Made by a program: the position numbers and the translations under genes. Positions 8,977 to 18,495 of a stretch of DNA of 64,000 nt are shown in pieces. The notes under the pieces were generated by a model. The model was given only the letters and a program-made list of their open reading frames with translations, did no database searches and had not been told where the DNA came from. The stretch lies in assembly GCF_022606465.1 (NCBI RefSeq), contig NZ_JALBUF010000001.1, positions 682,001-746,000 of the forward strand. The letters run 5' to 3'. Position 1 is the stretch's first letter. The number at the start of each line of letters is the position of its first letter. Source of the stretch: Sulfoacidibacillus ferrooxidans. GTDB lineage: Bacteria > Bacillota > Bacilli > Alicyclobacillales > SLC66.

Positions 8977-9564
8977 TCAATCATGATGAACTTTTAAAAA
9001 ACTTTTACCCAGTGGTATCACAATCTTGTTTGCATTGGCATTGATGATCCCCGCAAATGAAGTATAAAGTGCTAACACTCCTGTAATTATTCCAAACCAT
9101 CCACCCACGACAACACTCGTTCCACTAAAATTAGCACTTGCAAGTAGAAAGAATGTAATTGTTAAAAATAAAAACACGAAAAATAACGCTTTGTTTAAAT
9201 AAAACGTCCCAACAAACATATACAACGTAAATATTCCCCACATCAATAAAAACATACCTATGCCCACGCCAACTCCTGATCCTAAACTAGAAACATGTGA
9301 AACTAAAAGGTAAAAGGATATCCAAAATGCACCATATGATGTAAAGGCAGTTGCACCAAATGTATTGCCTTTCCGAAACTCCCACATGCCTGCTAAAAGT
9401 TGAGAAGCTCCTCCGTATGCCATCGCTAAAGGAAGCACCACTCCCATGTCAGTTGCAGGCACGATGCCTGCATTCATTGCGCTTAAAACACATGTGGTGA
9501 GCCCAAATCCAGCTAATCCGAGTGGCCCAGGATCAGCAATCGTTACTTGTTTGAATTCATTCAT
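8977..9564 (-). CDS. acetate uptake transporter family protein (GPR1/FUN34/YaaH, SatP)
   Basis: A 195-residue membrane protein with six predicted helices, the family norm. The N-terminal signature appears as ADPGPLGLAGFGLTT (usually NPAPLGL), followed by YGGASQLLAGMWEFRKGNTFGATAFTSYGAFW, which is diagnostic for the family. Members move acetate or succinate with protons. It is monocistronic, with a GGAGGT ribosome site just before its ATG. In an acidophile the role could equally be export of organic acids; direction cannot be told from sequence. Confidence 0.9.
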   Translation of the reverse strand: MNEFKQVTIADPGPLGLAGFGLTTCVLSAMNAGIVPATDMGVVLPLAMAYGGASQLLAGMWEFRKGNTFGATAFTSYGAFWISFYLLVSHVSSLGSGVGVGIGMFLLMWGIFTLYMFVGTFYLNKALFFVFLFLTITFFLLASANFSGTSVVVGGWFGIITGVLALYTSFAGIINANANKIVIPLGKSFLKVHHD

Positions 9565-10102
9565 CTAGTTGACCTCCTATTTGTTATCGCTTACATTTTA
9601 ATAATAAAGAAAAATCACAAAATATCAATACACAAACTAGCCATTTGCACACATGCACTTCAAACGAAACTGAATGATCAGTATGCAAAAGGACTGGGCA
9701 TAAACTTGGTTACACGATCTAGCGACCTACACTATTCCTCCTGATAAGCAGTCAAAGTACCCCACTAACGGTATGCAACGCACTTTTATATTGTGTCACC
9801 CCATGCGAACACCGATTGCACGACCATGATACCGGGTTAAGTTTTTAATAACCTCGCTCATACAATACACATTGTTTAATGACATTCTACTTAACACTAG
9901 TTTTATTCATAAATGAGAGTTCAAACAGCCGCCAATTACCAAAGCGTACATCGTGCAGTTCCTTACACAACGAAAAAACCAGCTCATTTCGGATCAAGAA
10001 TCCCAAAAGAAGCTGGTACTTCAACAACTCATCGACCATATCGAGATCGATTTTAATGCGCAGGAACACCAATATCTTCTAAATATTACTGTTAGACTTT
10101 TT
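9565..10102. other. long intergenic stretch with one weak small ORF
   Basis: About 540 bp between the transporter promoter and tRNA-Leu. One minus-strand frame (9,887-10,072) reads as 61 plausible residues, including [20 protein letters not shown]. It would start at TTG, has only a poor ribosome site (AGAAG) and no recognisable family. It may be a decayed fragment downstream of the tRNA. I see no other structure here. Confidence 0.3.
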
Positions 10103-10187
10103 TGGTGTCGAGAGCGGGACTTGAACCCGCACGGGTTACCCCACACGCCCCTCAAACGTGCGCGTCTGCCAATTCCGCCATCCCGAC
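10103..10187 (-). tRNA. tRNA-Leu, anticodon GAG
   Basis: Read on the minus strand, the acceptor arms GTCGGGA and TCTCGAC pair over 7 bp (one G-U). The D arm carries GGCGGAATTGGCAGACGC. The anticodon stem CACGT/GCGTG encloses TTGAGGG, so the anticodon is GAG. A long variable arm (GGGGTAACCC) marks it as a class II tRNA. The T arm reads GCGGGTTCAAGTCCCGC, and CCA is encoded. It reads leucine CUC/CUU codons. Confidence 0.97.
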
Positions 10188-10299
10188 ATGGATGATTGCA
10201 TCAACGTTGATAATATATACGATTTCACCACAATTGTCAAGTAATGAGCCACCAGCAAAACGGCCATTGTCCATGTTGGTCTTATGCAAAATGAGTAGT

Positions 10300-10875
10300 T
10301 TAACTGCCGTAGAAACGGGTAAATGTTTCAAATGTATAGAGGACACGCGCGACGAAGTGCCTCGTTTCACGAACGGGGATGTCGTTGATAGTCATCTCTT
10401 CACCTGACCATGTTCCATTGCGAAGCCATCGGCGTACTCGATTCGGCCCTGCATTGTATGCCGCAACTGCTTCCGGCAGGTTGCCGTGAAACGTGCGAAT
10501 CAAATACATCACATACCACGACCCCAATCGCACATTGACACTTGGCGTTGCGAGATCGGCTCGGGAATACCTCTTCATCCCAATCCGTTGTGCAATCCAC
10601 GATGCCGTATCAGGCATCAATTGCATAAGACCGATGGCACCCGCATGGGAAATATCATCTTCGCGAAAGTGACTCTCCACTCGTACCAACGATGCAACGA
10701 GAAATGGATCGACATGCACAGTCCTTGCTTCATGTTGAATAACCGGATAGTAATAGATAGGATATACAAGAGTCCAAAATGACGGAATATACGTCATACC
10801 CATGACACATACGAGGAGAATTGCCGCCACAAGTGAACGCATTCGAATAGCCAGAATGATATTGCGTCCCTTCAC
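10300..10875 (-). CDS. lytic murein transglycosylase (SLT domain)
   Basis: A 191-residue envelope enzyme. Residues about 12-34 form a signal anchor. The SLT domain follows: VASLVRVESHF with catalytic Glu67, AIGLMQLMPDTASWIA, and VAAYNAGPNRVRRWL. It cleaves peptidoglycan glycan strands to 1,6-anhydro products. The start is GTG, chosen because AGGAG lies about 11 bases upstream. It follows coaE on the same strand, an order seen near polA in related Bacilli. Confidence 0.92.
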   Translation of the reverse strand: MKGRNIILAIRMRSLVAAILLVCVMGMTYIPSFWTLVYPIYYYPVIQHEARTVHVDPFLVASLVRVESHFREDDISHAGAIGLMQLMPDTASWIAQRIGMKRYSRADLATPSVNVRLGSWYVMYLIRTFHGNLPEAVAAYNAGPNRVRRWLRNGTWSGEEMTINDIPVRETRHFVARVLYTFETFTRFYGS

Positions 10876-10927
10876 CAGTTTGTCGTCTCCTCTCTATGAT
10901 AAGCTTGTTAGATGTCTATACGTCCGT

Positions 10928-11599
10928 CTATTGTATAACAAATGGCCGCACAACGCTTCTATCAAATGTTCCATCTGAGCGAGCCCCATCTCGCGCCAGA
11001 TTCTTCAAATATTCGTAGAGTTCACAAGCTAAACGCGTGACCTCACTCTCATTGCCACTATTGTCGACGATCACATCTGACTGTGCTCGTTTCTCTTCCA
11101 TTGAAAGTTGTGCCGCGATGCGTCTTTGCGCTTCCTCTTCATCAAATCCATTACGCTTCATCAAACGAGAGAGCTGCGCGTGTTGTGGGGCAAATACTAA
11201 CACGGTCACATCGACCAATCGATGCGTCCCCCCCTCAATCAATAGGGGAACATCCAGAATGGCTATGCGTGATGCATCTTGCTTCACATAGTGATGCGCT
11301 TGACGCCACATTTCCTCGCGCACAAGCGGATGCACAATCCCATTGAGTTGCAGACGCGCTGTCTTGTGTTGAAAAATATATTGTCCCAATCGCTCGCGGT
11401 TTAGCTGTCCATCAGCCTGTAGATATTCTTCCCCAAACGCCTCCACAACGGCACGCAATCCGCGCGTACCTGGCTGCACAACTTCTCTTGCAATCACATC
11501 TGCATCTACAAGAAACGCACCCAGTTGTACAAGCGCAGTAGACATCGAACTCTTCCCTGAAGCAATGCCACCTGTTAGTCCAACAATCACAAGGCTCAC
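10928..11599 (-). CDS. coaE: dephospho-CoA kinase
   Basis: A 223-residue enzyme that phosphorylates dephospho-CoA in the last step of CoA synthesis. The P-loop is GLTGGIASGKSSMS at residues 7-20, followed by the conserved DADVIAREVV and the lid-region NRERLGQYIF. VPLLIEGG and the C-terminal VIVDNSG complete the family signature. The last 20 or so residues extend slightly beyond the usual length of about 200. The start is GTG. Confidence 0.95.
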   Translation of the reverse strand: MSLVIVGLTGGIASGKSSMSTALVQLGAFLVDADVIAREVVQPGTRGLRAVVEAFGEEYLQADGQLNRERLGQYIFQHKTARLQLNGIVHPLVREEMWRQAHHYVKQDASRIAILDVPLLIEGGTHRLVDVTVLVFAPQHAQLSRLMKRNGFDEEEAQRRIAAQLSMEEKRAQSDVIVDNSGNESEVTRLACELYEYLKNLARDGARSDGTFDRSVVRPFVIQ

Positions 11600-11856
11600 T
11601 CTCTTTCCACTTCAACCAATCATCAGCTACATTTGAGTAATAGATGCTTTATCTCTCACAATCTACTTGTGCACACTCATTTCCAAGCATTGCTTATCTT
11701 ATGACTTCATGTTCTGACTACAATAGCATATAGAGGTATCTTCAGGCTTGTATCCCCTATAAGTCAATCTATGCGACATGTGTATATGAAAGCCCATTAG
11801 CTCTACTATGACATTGCCATGATCTACTCCCAATCATGTGCCATAGCCCAATCCAC

Positions 11857-12699
11857 TCATCTTCGCGTTTTTCGAGGCAGCTTTTGACATATAGGACATA
11901 CGTGCGTTCCACGACCTGCAACCCGACTTTTTACAATCTCACTTCCACAAACCACACAGGCTTGTCCTGTACGTCCATAGACATTAAGCGAAAACTGATA
12001 TTGCCCTGGTTCCCCAAATCCATTGACATAAGACTTCACAGAACTCCCCCCGTGCACAATCGCATCAGCGATCACCTCTTGCGTGGAGGCCACGATCCGC
12101 CGCAAAGCTTGCATCGATAGCGACTGCGCACTTTGTGTCGGATGTATCTTGGCCCGAAACAAGATTTCGTCGACATAAATATTGCCAAGACCAGCAATAA
12201 TCGTCTGATCCAGTAAAGTAGCTTTAATGGAAGTTGTACGTTTTTTAAACACATCGCGCAGATAGGTAGGAGTGAAATTCTCCTGCAAGGGTTCTGGTCC
12301 AAGCAAGTGCAAAGGAGCAAAGTGAGGAATGTGATCGCTTAGCAGTAGATCCATCGTTCCAAACTGTCGTACATCCTGATAGCGCAATTCTTGTCCCCCA
12401 AGCAAGTGAAAGATCACATGCGTATGCGGCAATAGCGGTTCCGATGCCAAAAATACACCATAGTGTCCTTCCATGCGAAGATGTGAGACAAGCGTCCGCT
12501 CTCCAAGGTCGAGCAATAGATACTTGCCCCGCCTGCGCACTTCGACGATCCTTGCGTTCTGTAACTCATGCACAAACTCATCGACACTCGGTGAGCGAAT
12601 AATGCGTGGCAACCGCACGTCCACCCACTCGATCACCTGTCCTGCCACTAAACTTTGCAGACCGCGCCGCACCGTTTCCACCTCTGGCAATTCAGGCAC
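11857..12699 (-). CDS. mutM: formamidopyrimidine-DNA glycosylase
   Basis: A 280-residue base-excision repair enzyme that removes 8-oxoguanine and nicks the site. The N-terminus is PELPEVETVRRGL; Pro2 is the catalytic nucleophile and Glu3 the acid. The helix-two-turn-helix appears as LLDQTIIAGLGNIYVDEILFRAKIHP. The C-terminal zinc finger has CVVCGSEIV and CPICQ, with SRVAGRGTHVCP between. It begins 18 bp after the polA stop, the same pairing as in Bacillus. Confidence 0.97.
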   Translation of the reverse strand: MPELPEVETVRRGLQSLVAGQVIEWVDVRLPRIIRSPSVDEFVHELQNARIVEVRRRGKYLLLDLGERTLVSHLRMEGHYGVFLASEPLLPHTHVIFHLLGGQELRYQDVRQFGTMDLLLSDHIPHFAPLHLLGPEPLQENFTPTYLRDVFKKRTTSIKATLLDQTIIAGLGNIYVDEILFRAKIHPTQSAQSLSMQALRRIVASTQEVIADAIVHGGSSVKSYVNGFGEPGQYQFSLNVYGRTGQACVVCGSEIVKSRVAGRGTHVCPICQKLPRKTRR

Positions 12700-12717
12700 G
12701 CAATCACCCTCCTGTAG

Positions 12718-15426
12718 CTATTTTGCATCATACCAAGACGTACCCGAGTGGACATCCACTTTTAGCGGTACAGACATCACGGCTGCACCTTCCATTTGTT
12801 GGCGCACCAACTGTGTGAGCGATTCAAGTTCCGCAGTAGGACATTCAAAAATAAGTTCGTCATGAACTTGAAGTAGCATCTTTCCGGTAAACTGCTTCTT
12901 TTTTAGATCTTCCCGCAAGCGCACCATAGCCACTTTAATCACATCTGCTGCTGTCCCTTGAATCGGCGTATTCATCGCTGTCCGTTCTGCAAAACTGCGA
13001 TCATTAAAATTGCGACTGTGAATCTCTGGCAAGTACCGTTTACGCCCAAGCAACGTCTCTGTATATCCGAGATCGCGTGCCTTTTGCACAGACTCTGCCA
13101 TATAGAGCTTAACACCAGGAAATTTTGCAAAGTACTGCTCAATAAATTGTGCCGCTTGCGCTCGCGAAATATTTAAATTCTGCGATAATCCGTAGTCACT
13201 TATGCCGTAAACAATACCAAAGTTGACCGCTTTTGCTTGTCTGCGCATGAGTGATGTCACTTCCTCAGGCGCAACCTCAAATACATCGCTTGCCGTGCGC
13301 GTATGGATGTCCATATCCGCTAAAAATGCCTCAATCAACGCCTCATCTTGTGACAAATGAGCAAGAATGCGCAGCTCCACTTGTGAGTAGTCGGCAGACA
13401 GCATCACCCACTCCGGATCCGTTGGAACGAATGCCATCCGCAACCGTCTTCCCTCCTCCATCCGAATGGGGATGTTCTGAAGATTGGGATCTGCACTAGA
13501 CAATCTCCCAGTCGCTGTCATCGCCTGATGAAACGAGGTATGCACCCGAGATTCCGGTTGCCGCACTACGCGCAACAACCCTTCCACATACGTCGATTGT
13601 AGCTTAGCCAATTGGCGATATTGCAAAATGTGCGTCACAATCTCACTGTGTGGCGCCAATTTTTCTAAAACATCAGCGCTAGTCGAATAGCCTGTCTTTG
13701 TCTTTTTCACAGGTGGTAGACCCATCTTATCAAATAAAATTTCACCTAATTGTTTGGGTGAATTTATATTGAACTGCACTCCTGCCAGTTCGTAAATCTC
13801 ACCTGTCAATCGCTCCAGTCCCTGCGCCAGTTCTGATCCAATCACTTGCAAGCGCGGTACATCCACTTTTACACCATATAACTCCAAATCAGCCAATACT
13901 GCCGCCAGTGGTAGCTCCAGTTGCACATATAGATTTTCCAGTTGAAAGCGCACAAGATTCGCTTGCAATCTCTCATAACCTGCATAGAGTCGTAAAGCAC
14001 AGTGAACCAATGCAGCCGGCCGCATACTTCCCCCTTTTTCAATACCAGTCTTCACCCATTCTGGCGTTTCAATATCTCCATCTGCTTTTTCAATCACATC
14101 AATAAGACTTGGTTCTCCCTCTGATGTGTAAATGAGATACGTGACAAGTAGCGTATCGAAAACTGGAGCAATGACTTGTTCCACATCATCTGACAACCCG
14201 TAAGAAACACCGCGAACCATGATCGCCTTCGCATCGTATACAATTTTAATCACTTGGTCATTTTGCAAAAATGCTCGAATGTGCTTTTTAGCCTTTTCTG
14301 TCTGAAGTTGTTCTTCAGACAGCGGAACATAAAATGCCCCTTGCGGTCCAGCCACTGTGAAGCCATTCCACTTGCCCGTTTGATACTCGCCTTCCACATC
14401 AAACAATACCGCACATCGTTCACCAAGTGAACCGAGGTGTTCTGCAAGCTCGTCCAACTCCATCTTTACATATGCACCGTTTGTACTCTGTTCCTTAGCA
14501 TCAAGAGGTGCACTCCCTGTCGCTGCAGACTCCCCGGATTCTGTTAGAGCAGCACTCTCTTCTTTGCCAAGCCGAGTCAGCAAAGAACGAAACTCATAGG
14601 TTCTAAACACTTCTCGCAAATTGACTGAATCATACCCATGATACACGAGGTCATCGATCGAAACGGTAAGTGGAACGGCACGATCAATGGTTGCTAACTT
14701 CTTTGACAACAAGGCTAGATCGTGATGCTCGCGCAAGCGCTCTTGTAACTTTGCACCCGAGACATCTCCTGCATGTGCTAAAACATCTTCAACCGTGCCA
14801 TACTGAGTCAATAACTTAATCGCAGTTTTTTCACCTACTCCAGGTACACCTGGAATATTGTCAGACGTATCGCCCATCAGTGCTTTTAAGTCAATGATTT
14901 GAGTGGGGGCTAAGCCATATCTCTCCATCACCGCTGCTGGATCATACCTCACCACATCCGTTGTTCCTTTGCGCGTCATCCCAGCTGTGATCCGCTCTGA
15001 CACAAGTTGAAAGAGGTCTTTATCTCCTGAGACCACAAAGACCTCATACCCATCTTCGTCCGCTTTTGTAGCAAGCGTACCGATGATATCATCTGCTTCA
15101 TACGATTCAAGTTCAAGCGACGGAATATTGAAATGAACCAATAGATCTCGCGCAAGTGGGAATTGACCGATGAGTTCTGGTGGCGTACTCTGTCTTTTTC
15201 CTTTATATTCGGGGAAATACGCGTGACGAAAAGTCATTTTGCCTTTATCAAATGCCACGGCAACATGACTTGGTTGTTCTGCCTGAAGCAAGTTTAGCAA
15301 CATCATAGAAAACCCATAAATGGCATTGGTATAGATCCCTGATGATGTCGATAACAGGGGAACTCCATAAAATGCACGATACAATACACTGTTACCATCG
15401 ATTAATAATAGCTTTTTACTTCTCAT
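12718..15426 (-). CDS. polA: DNA polymerase I
   Basis: About 902 residues from ATG 15,426. I prefer this to an in-frame TTG 7 codons earlier because GAGG lies 8 bases before the ATG. The N-terminal 290 residues are a 5'-3' exonuclease (LLLIDGNSVLYRAFYG, GVPGVGEKTAIKLL). The middle is a partly degenerate 3'-5' exonuclease: Asp and Glu of the first motif (LFDVEGEY) and Asp of the second (YDAKAI) are visible, but the last catalytic Asp is not. The polymerase domain has SADYSQVELRILAHLS, RRQAKAVNFGIVYGIS and the final VHDELIFE. It fills repair gaps and removes RNA primers. Confidence 0.97.
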   Translation of the reverse strand: MRSKKLLLIDGNSVLYRAFYGVPLLSTSSGIYTNAIYGFSMMLLNLLQAEQPSHVAVAFDKGKMTFRHAYFPEYKGKRQSTPPELIGQFPLARDLLVHFNIPSLELESYEADDIIGTLATKADEDGYEVFVVSGDKDLFQLVSERITAGMTRKGTTDVVRYDPAAVMERYGLAPTQIIDLKALMGDTSDNIPGVPGVGEKTAIKLLTQYGTVEDVLAHAGDVSGAKLQERLREHHDLALLSKKLATIDRAVPLTVSIDDLVYHGYDSVNLREVFRTYEFRSLLTRLGKEESAALTESGESAATGSAPLDAKEQSTNGAYVKMELDELAEHLGSLGERCAVLFDVEGEYQTGKWNGFTVAGPQGAFYVPLSEEQLQTEKAKKHIRAFLQNDQVIKIVYDAKAIMVRGVSYGLSDDVEQVIAPVFDTLLVTYLIYTSEGEPSLIDVIEKADGDIETPEWVKTGIEKGGSMRPAALVHCALRLYAGYERLQANLVRFQLENLYVQLELPLAAVLADLELYGVKVDVPRLQVIGSELAQGLERLTGEIYELAGVQFNINSPKQLGEILFDKMGLPPVKKTKTGYSTSADVLEKLAPHSEIVTHILQYRQLAKLQSTYVEGLLRVVRQPESRVHTSFHQAMTATGRLSSADPNLQNIPIRMEEGRRLRMAFVPTDPEWVMLSADYSQVELRILAHLSQDEALIEAFLADMDIHTRTASDVFEVAPEEVTSLMRRQAKAVNFGIVYGISDYGLSQNLNISRAQAAQFIEQYFAKFPGVKLYMAESVQKARDLGYTETLLGRKRYLPEIHSRNFNDRSFAERTAMNTPIQGTAADVIKVAMVRLREDLKKKQFTGKMLLQVHDELIFECPTAELESLTQLVRQQMEGAAVMSVPLKVDVHSGTSWYDAK

Positions 15427-15631
15427 CCGCTTGTCCTCTTGGGTCAAGATTTACCACTCCATTCTCATCTTGCACGTCCGTTCGATCTATCTTTAATCAT
15501 TTTACCACAATCGTTTTACACCTCGAATACATAAATAATGGGCACACAGCGTAACTTTCTCGCCATGCACCCACCATATCGTTGGTATGCTACTTTCTAT
15601 ACCCTTACGTCACATAGATCTTGATTGCAAA

Positions 15632-16927
15632 TTACAAATTGCGAATTACGGCATCCGCAAATTGCGAAGTTTTCACTTCTGTTGCCCCATCCATCAAACG
15701 TGCAAAGTCATACGTAACAACCTTTTGTTCAATCGTCTTTTGCAATGCTGTAACGATCGCATCTGCAGCTTCTTGCCAGCCAAGATGTTCTAGCATCATT
15801 ACACCGGAGAGAATCACTGATCCTGGATTAACTTTATCAAGATCAGCATATTTGGGTGCTGTACCATGAGTAGCTTCAAATACTGCATGCCCAGTCAAAT
15901 AGTTGATGTTTGCACCAGGTGCAATTCCGATCCCACCAACTTGTGCCGCTAATGCATCGGAGAAAAAGTCTCCATTTAAGTTCATCGTGGCGACTACTTC
16001 AAACTCCGCAGGTCGTGTCAATACTTGCTGCAAGAAGATGTCTGCAATTGCATCTTTCACGATGATCTTGCCAGCCGCTTCTGCAGCCTTTTGCGCCTTA
16101 TCAGCTTCTGCCGCACCAGACTTCCCTTTAATGCGATCATATTCAGACCACGTAAATGTCTGCTCCGGAAATTCCCGCTCTGCAAGTGCATAACCCCAGT
16201 TTTTAAAGGCACCTTCTGTAAACTTCATGATGTTACCCTTATGCACCAAGGTGACGCTTTTGCGGTTATGCGCAATCGCATACTCAATGGCTGAACGCAC
16301 CAGTCGTTCTGATCCCTCTTTTGATACAGGCTTAATGCCGATACCGGATGTTTCAGGGAAGCGAATTTTCTTGACGCCCATTTCATTTTGTAAGAAATGA
16401 ATTAGCTTGTGTACTTCCGGCGTGCCTTCGGCCCACTCGATCCCCGCGTAGATATCTTCCGAATTTTCCCGGAAAATAACCATATCCACCAACTCAGGAT
16501 GTTTTACAGGTGAAGGTACTCCATCGAAATACCGCACAGGGCGCAAGCACACGTAAAGATCTAACTCTTGGCGCAATGCGACATTTAAACTCCGAATACC
16601 CCCACCAATCGGTGTCGTCAACGGTCCTTTAATACTCACTAAATACTCTCTCAATGCGACGAGCGTATCGTTTGGCAACCACTCACCAAATTTGTTATAC
16701 GCTTTTTCCCCTGCATACACTTCAAACCACTCAATTTTACGCTTACCGCCATAAAGTTTTTCCACAGCTGCATCAAGAACACGAACAGATGCACGCCAAA
16801 TATCGGGTCCCGTTCCATCTCCCTCAATAAAAGGAATGACTGGATGATCAGGCACCTGTAAACCTGCACTACTCATCCCAATCTTATCGCCGCTATGTGG
16901 CATCTCCAATTTTTCGAATAAAGACAT
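15632..16927 (-). CDS. icd: isocitrate dehydrogenase, NADP-type
   Basis: About 431 residues from ATG 16,927, which has GGAAGGGG 9 bases upstream; a TTG three codons earlier is less likely. It oxidises isocitrate to 2-oxoglutarate in the TCA cycle. Visible signatures are [14 protein letters not shown], the substrate loop [39 protein letters not shown], and [22 protein letters not shown]. Length and motifs match the bacterial type I enzyme; the NADP assignment is by family. Confidence 0.96.
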   Translation of the reverse strand: MSLFEKLEMPHSGDKIGMSSAGLQVPDHPVIPFIEGDGTGPDIWRASVRVLDAAVEKLYGGKRKIEWFEVYAGEKAYNKFGEWLPNDTLVALREYLVSIKGPLTTPIGGGIRSLNVALRQELDLYVCLRPVRYFDGVPSPVKHPELVDMVIFRENSEDIYAGIEWAEGTPEVHKLIHFLQNEMGVKKIRFPETSGIGIKPVSKEGSERLVRSAIEYAIAHNRKSVTLVHKGNIMKFTEGAFKNWGYALAEREFPEQTFTWSEYDRIKGKSGAAEADKAQKAAEAAGKIIVKDAIADIFLQQVLTRPAEFEVVATMNLNGDFFSDALAAQVGGIGIAPGANINYLTGHAVFEATHGTAPKYADLDKVNPGSVILSGVMMLEHLGWQEAADAIVTALQKTIEQKVVTYDFARLMDGATEVKTSQFADAVIRNL

Positions 16928-17053
16928 CCAAAACAACCCCTTCCTATATGATCAATATCATCGAGTTATAACTATCCGCCGTCCTCATCAAATCCATTGA
17001 CTATCATAGCACACAGAAACACACCCGGCAACGGAATTTTTCATACTACGAAC

Positions 17054-17956
17054 CTATGTTTCACTTAGCGAAACATTCGTATGATAAGCCGATCGCAGAA
17101 ATAAAAGGATTCCACTACTGACTACTATTGCTCCAACAAACCAAATCCAAGGAATCGTCGCATGAAAAAACACATACGCCAACAAAGTAGCACCGATCGG
17201 TTCACCCACAATACTCATCGCAATGGTTGAAGCAGGAAGATACTTTAACAGTGTATTGAACAACGTATGTCCAAACACAGTTGGAACGAGTGTTAATAGT
17301 ACAAACAGTTCCCAATCAGAGCGGGGATAATCCACGAGTGAATGCCCGCGCATTAGACTGTAAAGCATCAACAAAAATCCGGTAATCACATATACGAGAA
17401 AGCTATAGTGTACAGAGGATAGTGTGTGCCGCAAATTTTTACCAGACAACAGATATGCAGCAGCAGCGATTGTCCCAACTAGCGACATAAAGTCACCTAA
17501 TAGCGCAGTTTTACCAGCATGAATATCATGCCAACCGATCACCACAGTCCCCGCGATCGCAATTAACGCGTACAGCCATGTCATTGCGCCAACGCGTTCT
17601 TTAAAGAAGAGTGTCTCACCCATCAACACGAAGATGGGCTGTAAGGCGAGCATCAAAGTCGAACTCGCCACAGACGTAAAAAAGAGTGAGTGAATCCAAA
17701 AAATAAAATGCAGTGAAAGCGCAAGCCCACTTACAGTGAGGATCAGCCGTTCACGATTCGACAGTTTGCGTATAGCCGTTACTATGCCCCGCGCAGCAAA
17801 GGGACTGAGTAGAACAGCTGTCATCAGCATCCGATACATAGCGGTGATCGATGCAGGCGCTGTCGTCATCTTAATAAAAATAGCAGAAAATGAAATGGCA
17901 ACAATGCCAACACCTAGCCAACCGTAAGCACCTATTGGACGTCTAAAGGATGTCAT
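17054..17956 (-). CDS. EamA/DMT superfamily permease
   Basis: A 300-residue membrane protein with ten hydrophobic segments in two EamA repeats (residues about 14-140 and 152-290). Typical features are MYRMLMTAVLLSPFA in the first half and EPIGATLLAYVFFHATIPWIWFVGAIVVSSGI in the second. DMT permeases export metabolites such as amino acids; the substrate here is unknown. It sits between icd and a thioesterase gene on the same strand. Confidence 0.88.
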   Translation of the reverse strand: MTSFRRPIGAYGWLGVGIVAISFSAIFIKMTTAPASITAMYRMLMTAVLLSPFAARGIVTAIRKLSNRERLILTVSGLALSLHFIFWIHSLFFTSVASSTLMLALQPIFVLMGETLFFKERVGAMTWLYALIAIAGTVVIGWHDIHAGKTALLGDFMSLVGTIAAAAYLLSGKNLRHTLSSVHYSFLVYVITGFLLMLYSLMRGHSLVDYPRSDWELFVLLTLVPTVFGHTLFNTLLKYLPASTIAMSIVGEPIGATLLAYVFFHATIPWIWFVGAIVVSSGILLFLRSAYHTNVSLSET

Positions 17957-17994
17957 CCACTATATCCCCAAAACCACATGGTTCTACATACCAT

Positions 17995-18414
17995 CTACTC
18001 ATCTCCAAGCAATAAGCGATGAATATGCGGAGCACTGCGCACAAGGCGTATGGGTTTTAAACTGCGATCAGTAAACACATGCTCGGTTTCTCCAGTAGCT
18101 AGTAGCTTTTCGCCATCTGCTAACAAAACAGAATAACTAAACGTCAGGCGCAACCCATTGTATTCCTTGATCATTGCATCCACGTATAGAAGATCGTCGT
18201 AATGTGCTGAATGTAGATACTCACATCCCACGCGTAACACAGGAAGCATAATCCCCCCGTCTTCCAAATCGCGATAGGATAAGTTTTCCATGCGTAACCA
18301 GTCTGTACGTGCTACTTCAAACCACTGAACATAATTTCCATGCCATGCCACACTCATCTGGTCGGTTTCTTGATAACGCACACGAATGGTTGATCGCGAC
18401 TTTGTCATATTCAT
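17995..18414 (-). CDS. acyl-CoA thioesterase, hot-dog fold (YbgC/4HBT family)
   Basis: A 139-residue hot-dog enzyme. The catalytic region reads RYQETDQMSVAWHGNYVQWFEVARTDWLR; the Asp before QM and the nearby WHGNY segment are the family active-site loop. Members hydrolyse acyl-CoA thioesters in the cytoplasm; chain length is unknown. ATG codons at residues 1 and 3 are both possible starts. It lies 81 bp after the pyk stop on the same strand. Confidence 0.88.
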   Translation of the reverse strand: MNMTKSRSTIRVRYQETDQMSVAWHGNYVQWFEVARTDWLRMENLSYRDLEDGGIMLPVLRVGCEYLHSAHYDDLLYVDAMIKEYNGLRLTFSYSVLLADGEKLLATGETEHVFTDRSLKPIRLVRSAPHIHRLLLGDE

Positions 18415-18495
18415 CAGCTTGTCCCCTCCGACTGCTATTTTAGCATGCGGCAGGATCCTTGTAGTAACTAAATATGCAGTTCTATTGATAGCAGA

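Noticed and set aside
9887-10072. 61-residue ORF next to tRNA-Leu as a gene or integrated-element remnant
   Set aside because: Poor ribosome site, TTG start and no recognised family; no attachment duplication of the tRNA end was seen, so it is only mentioned in the intergenic entry.
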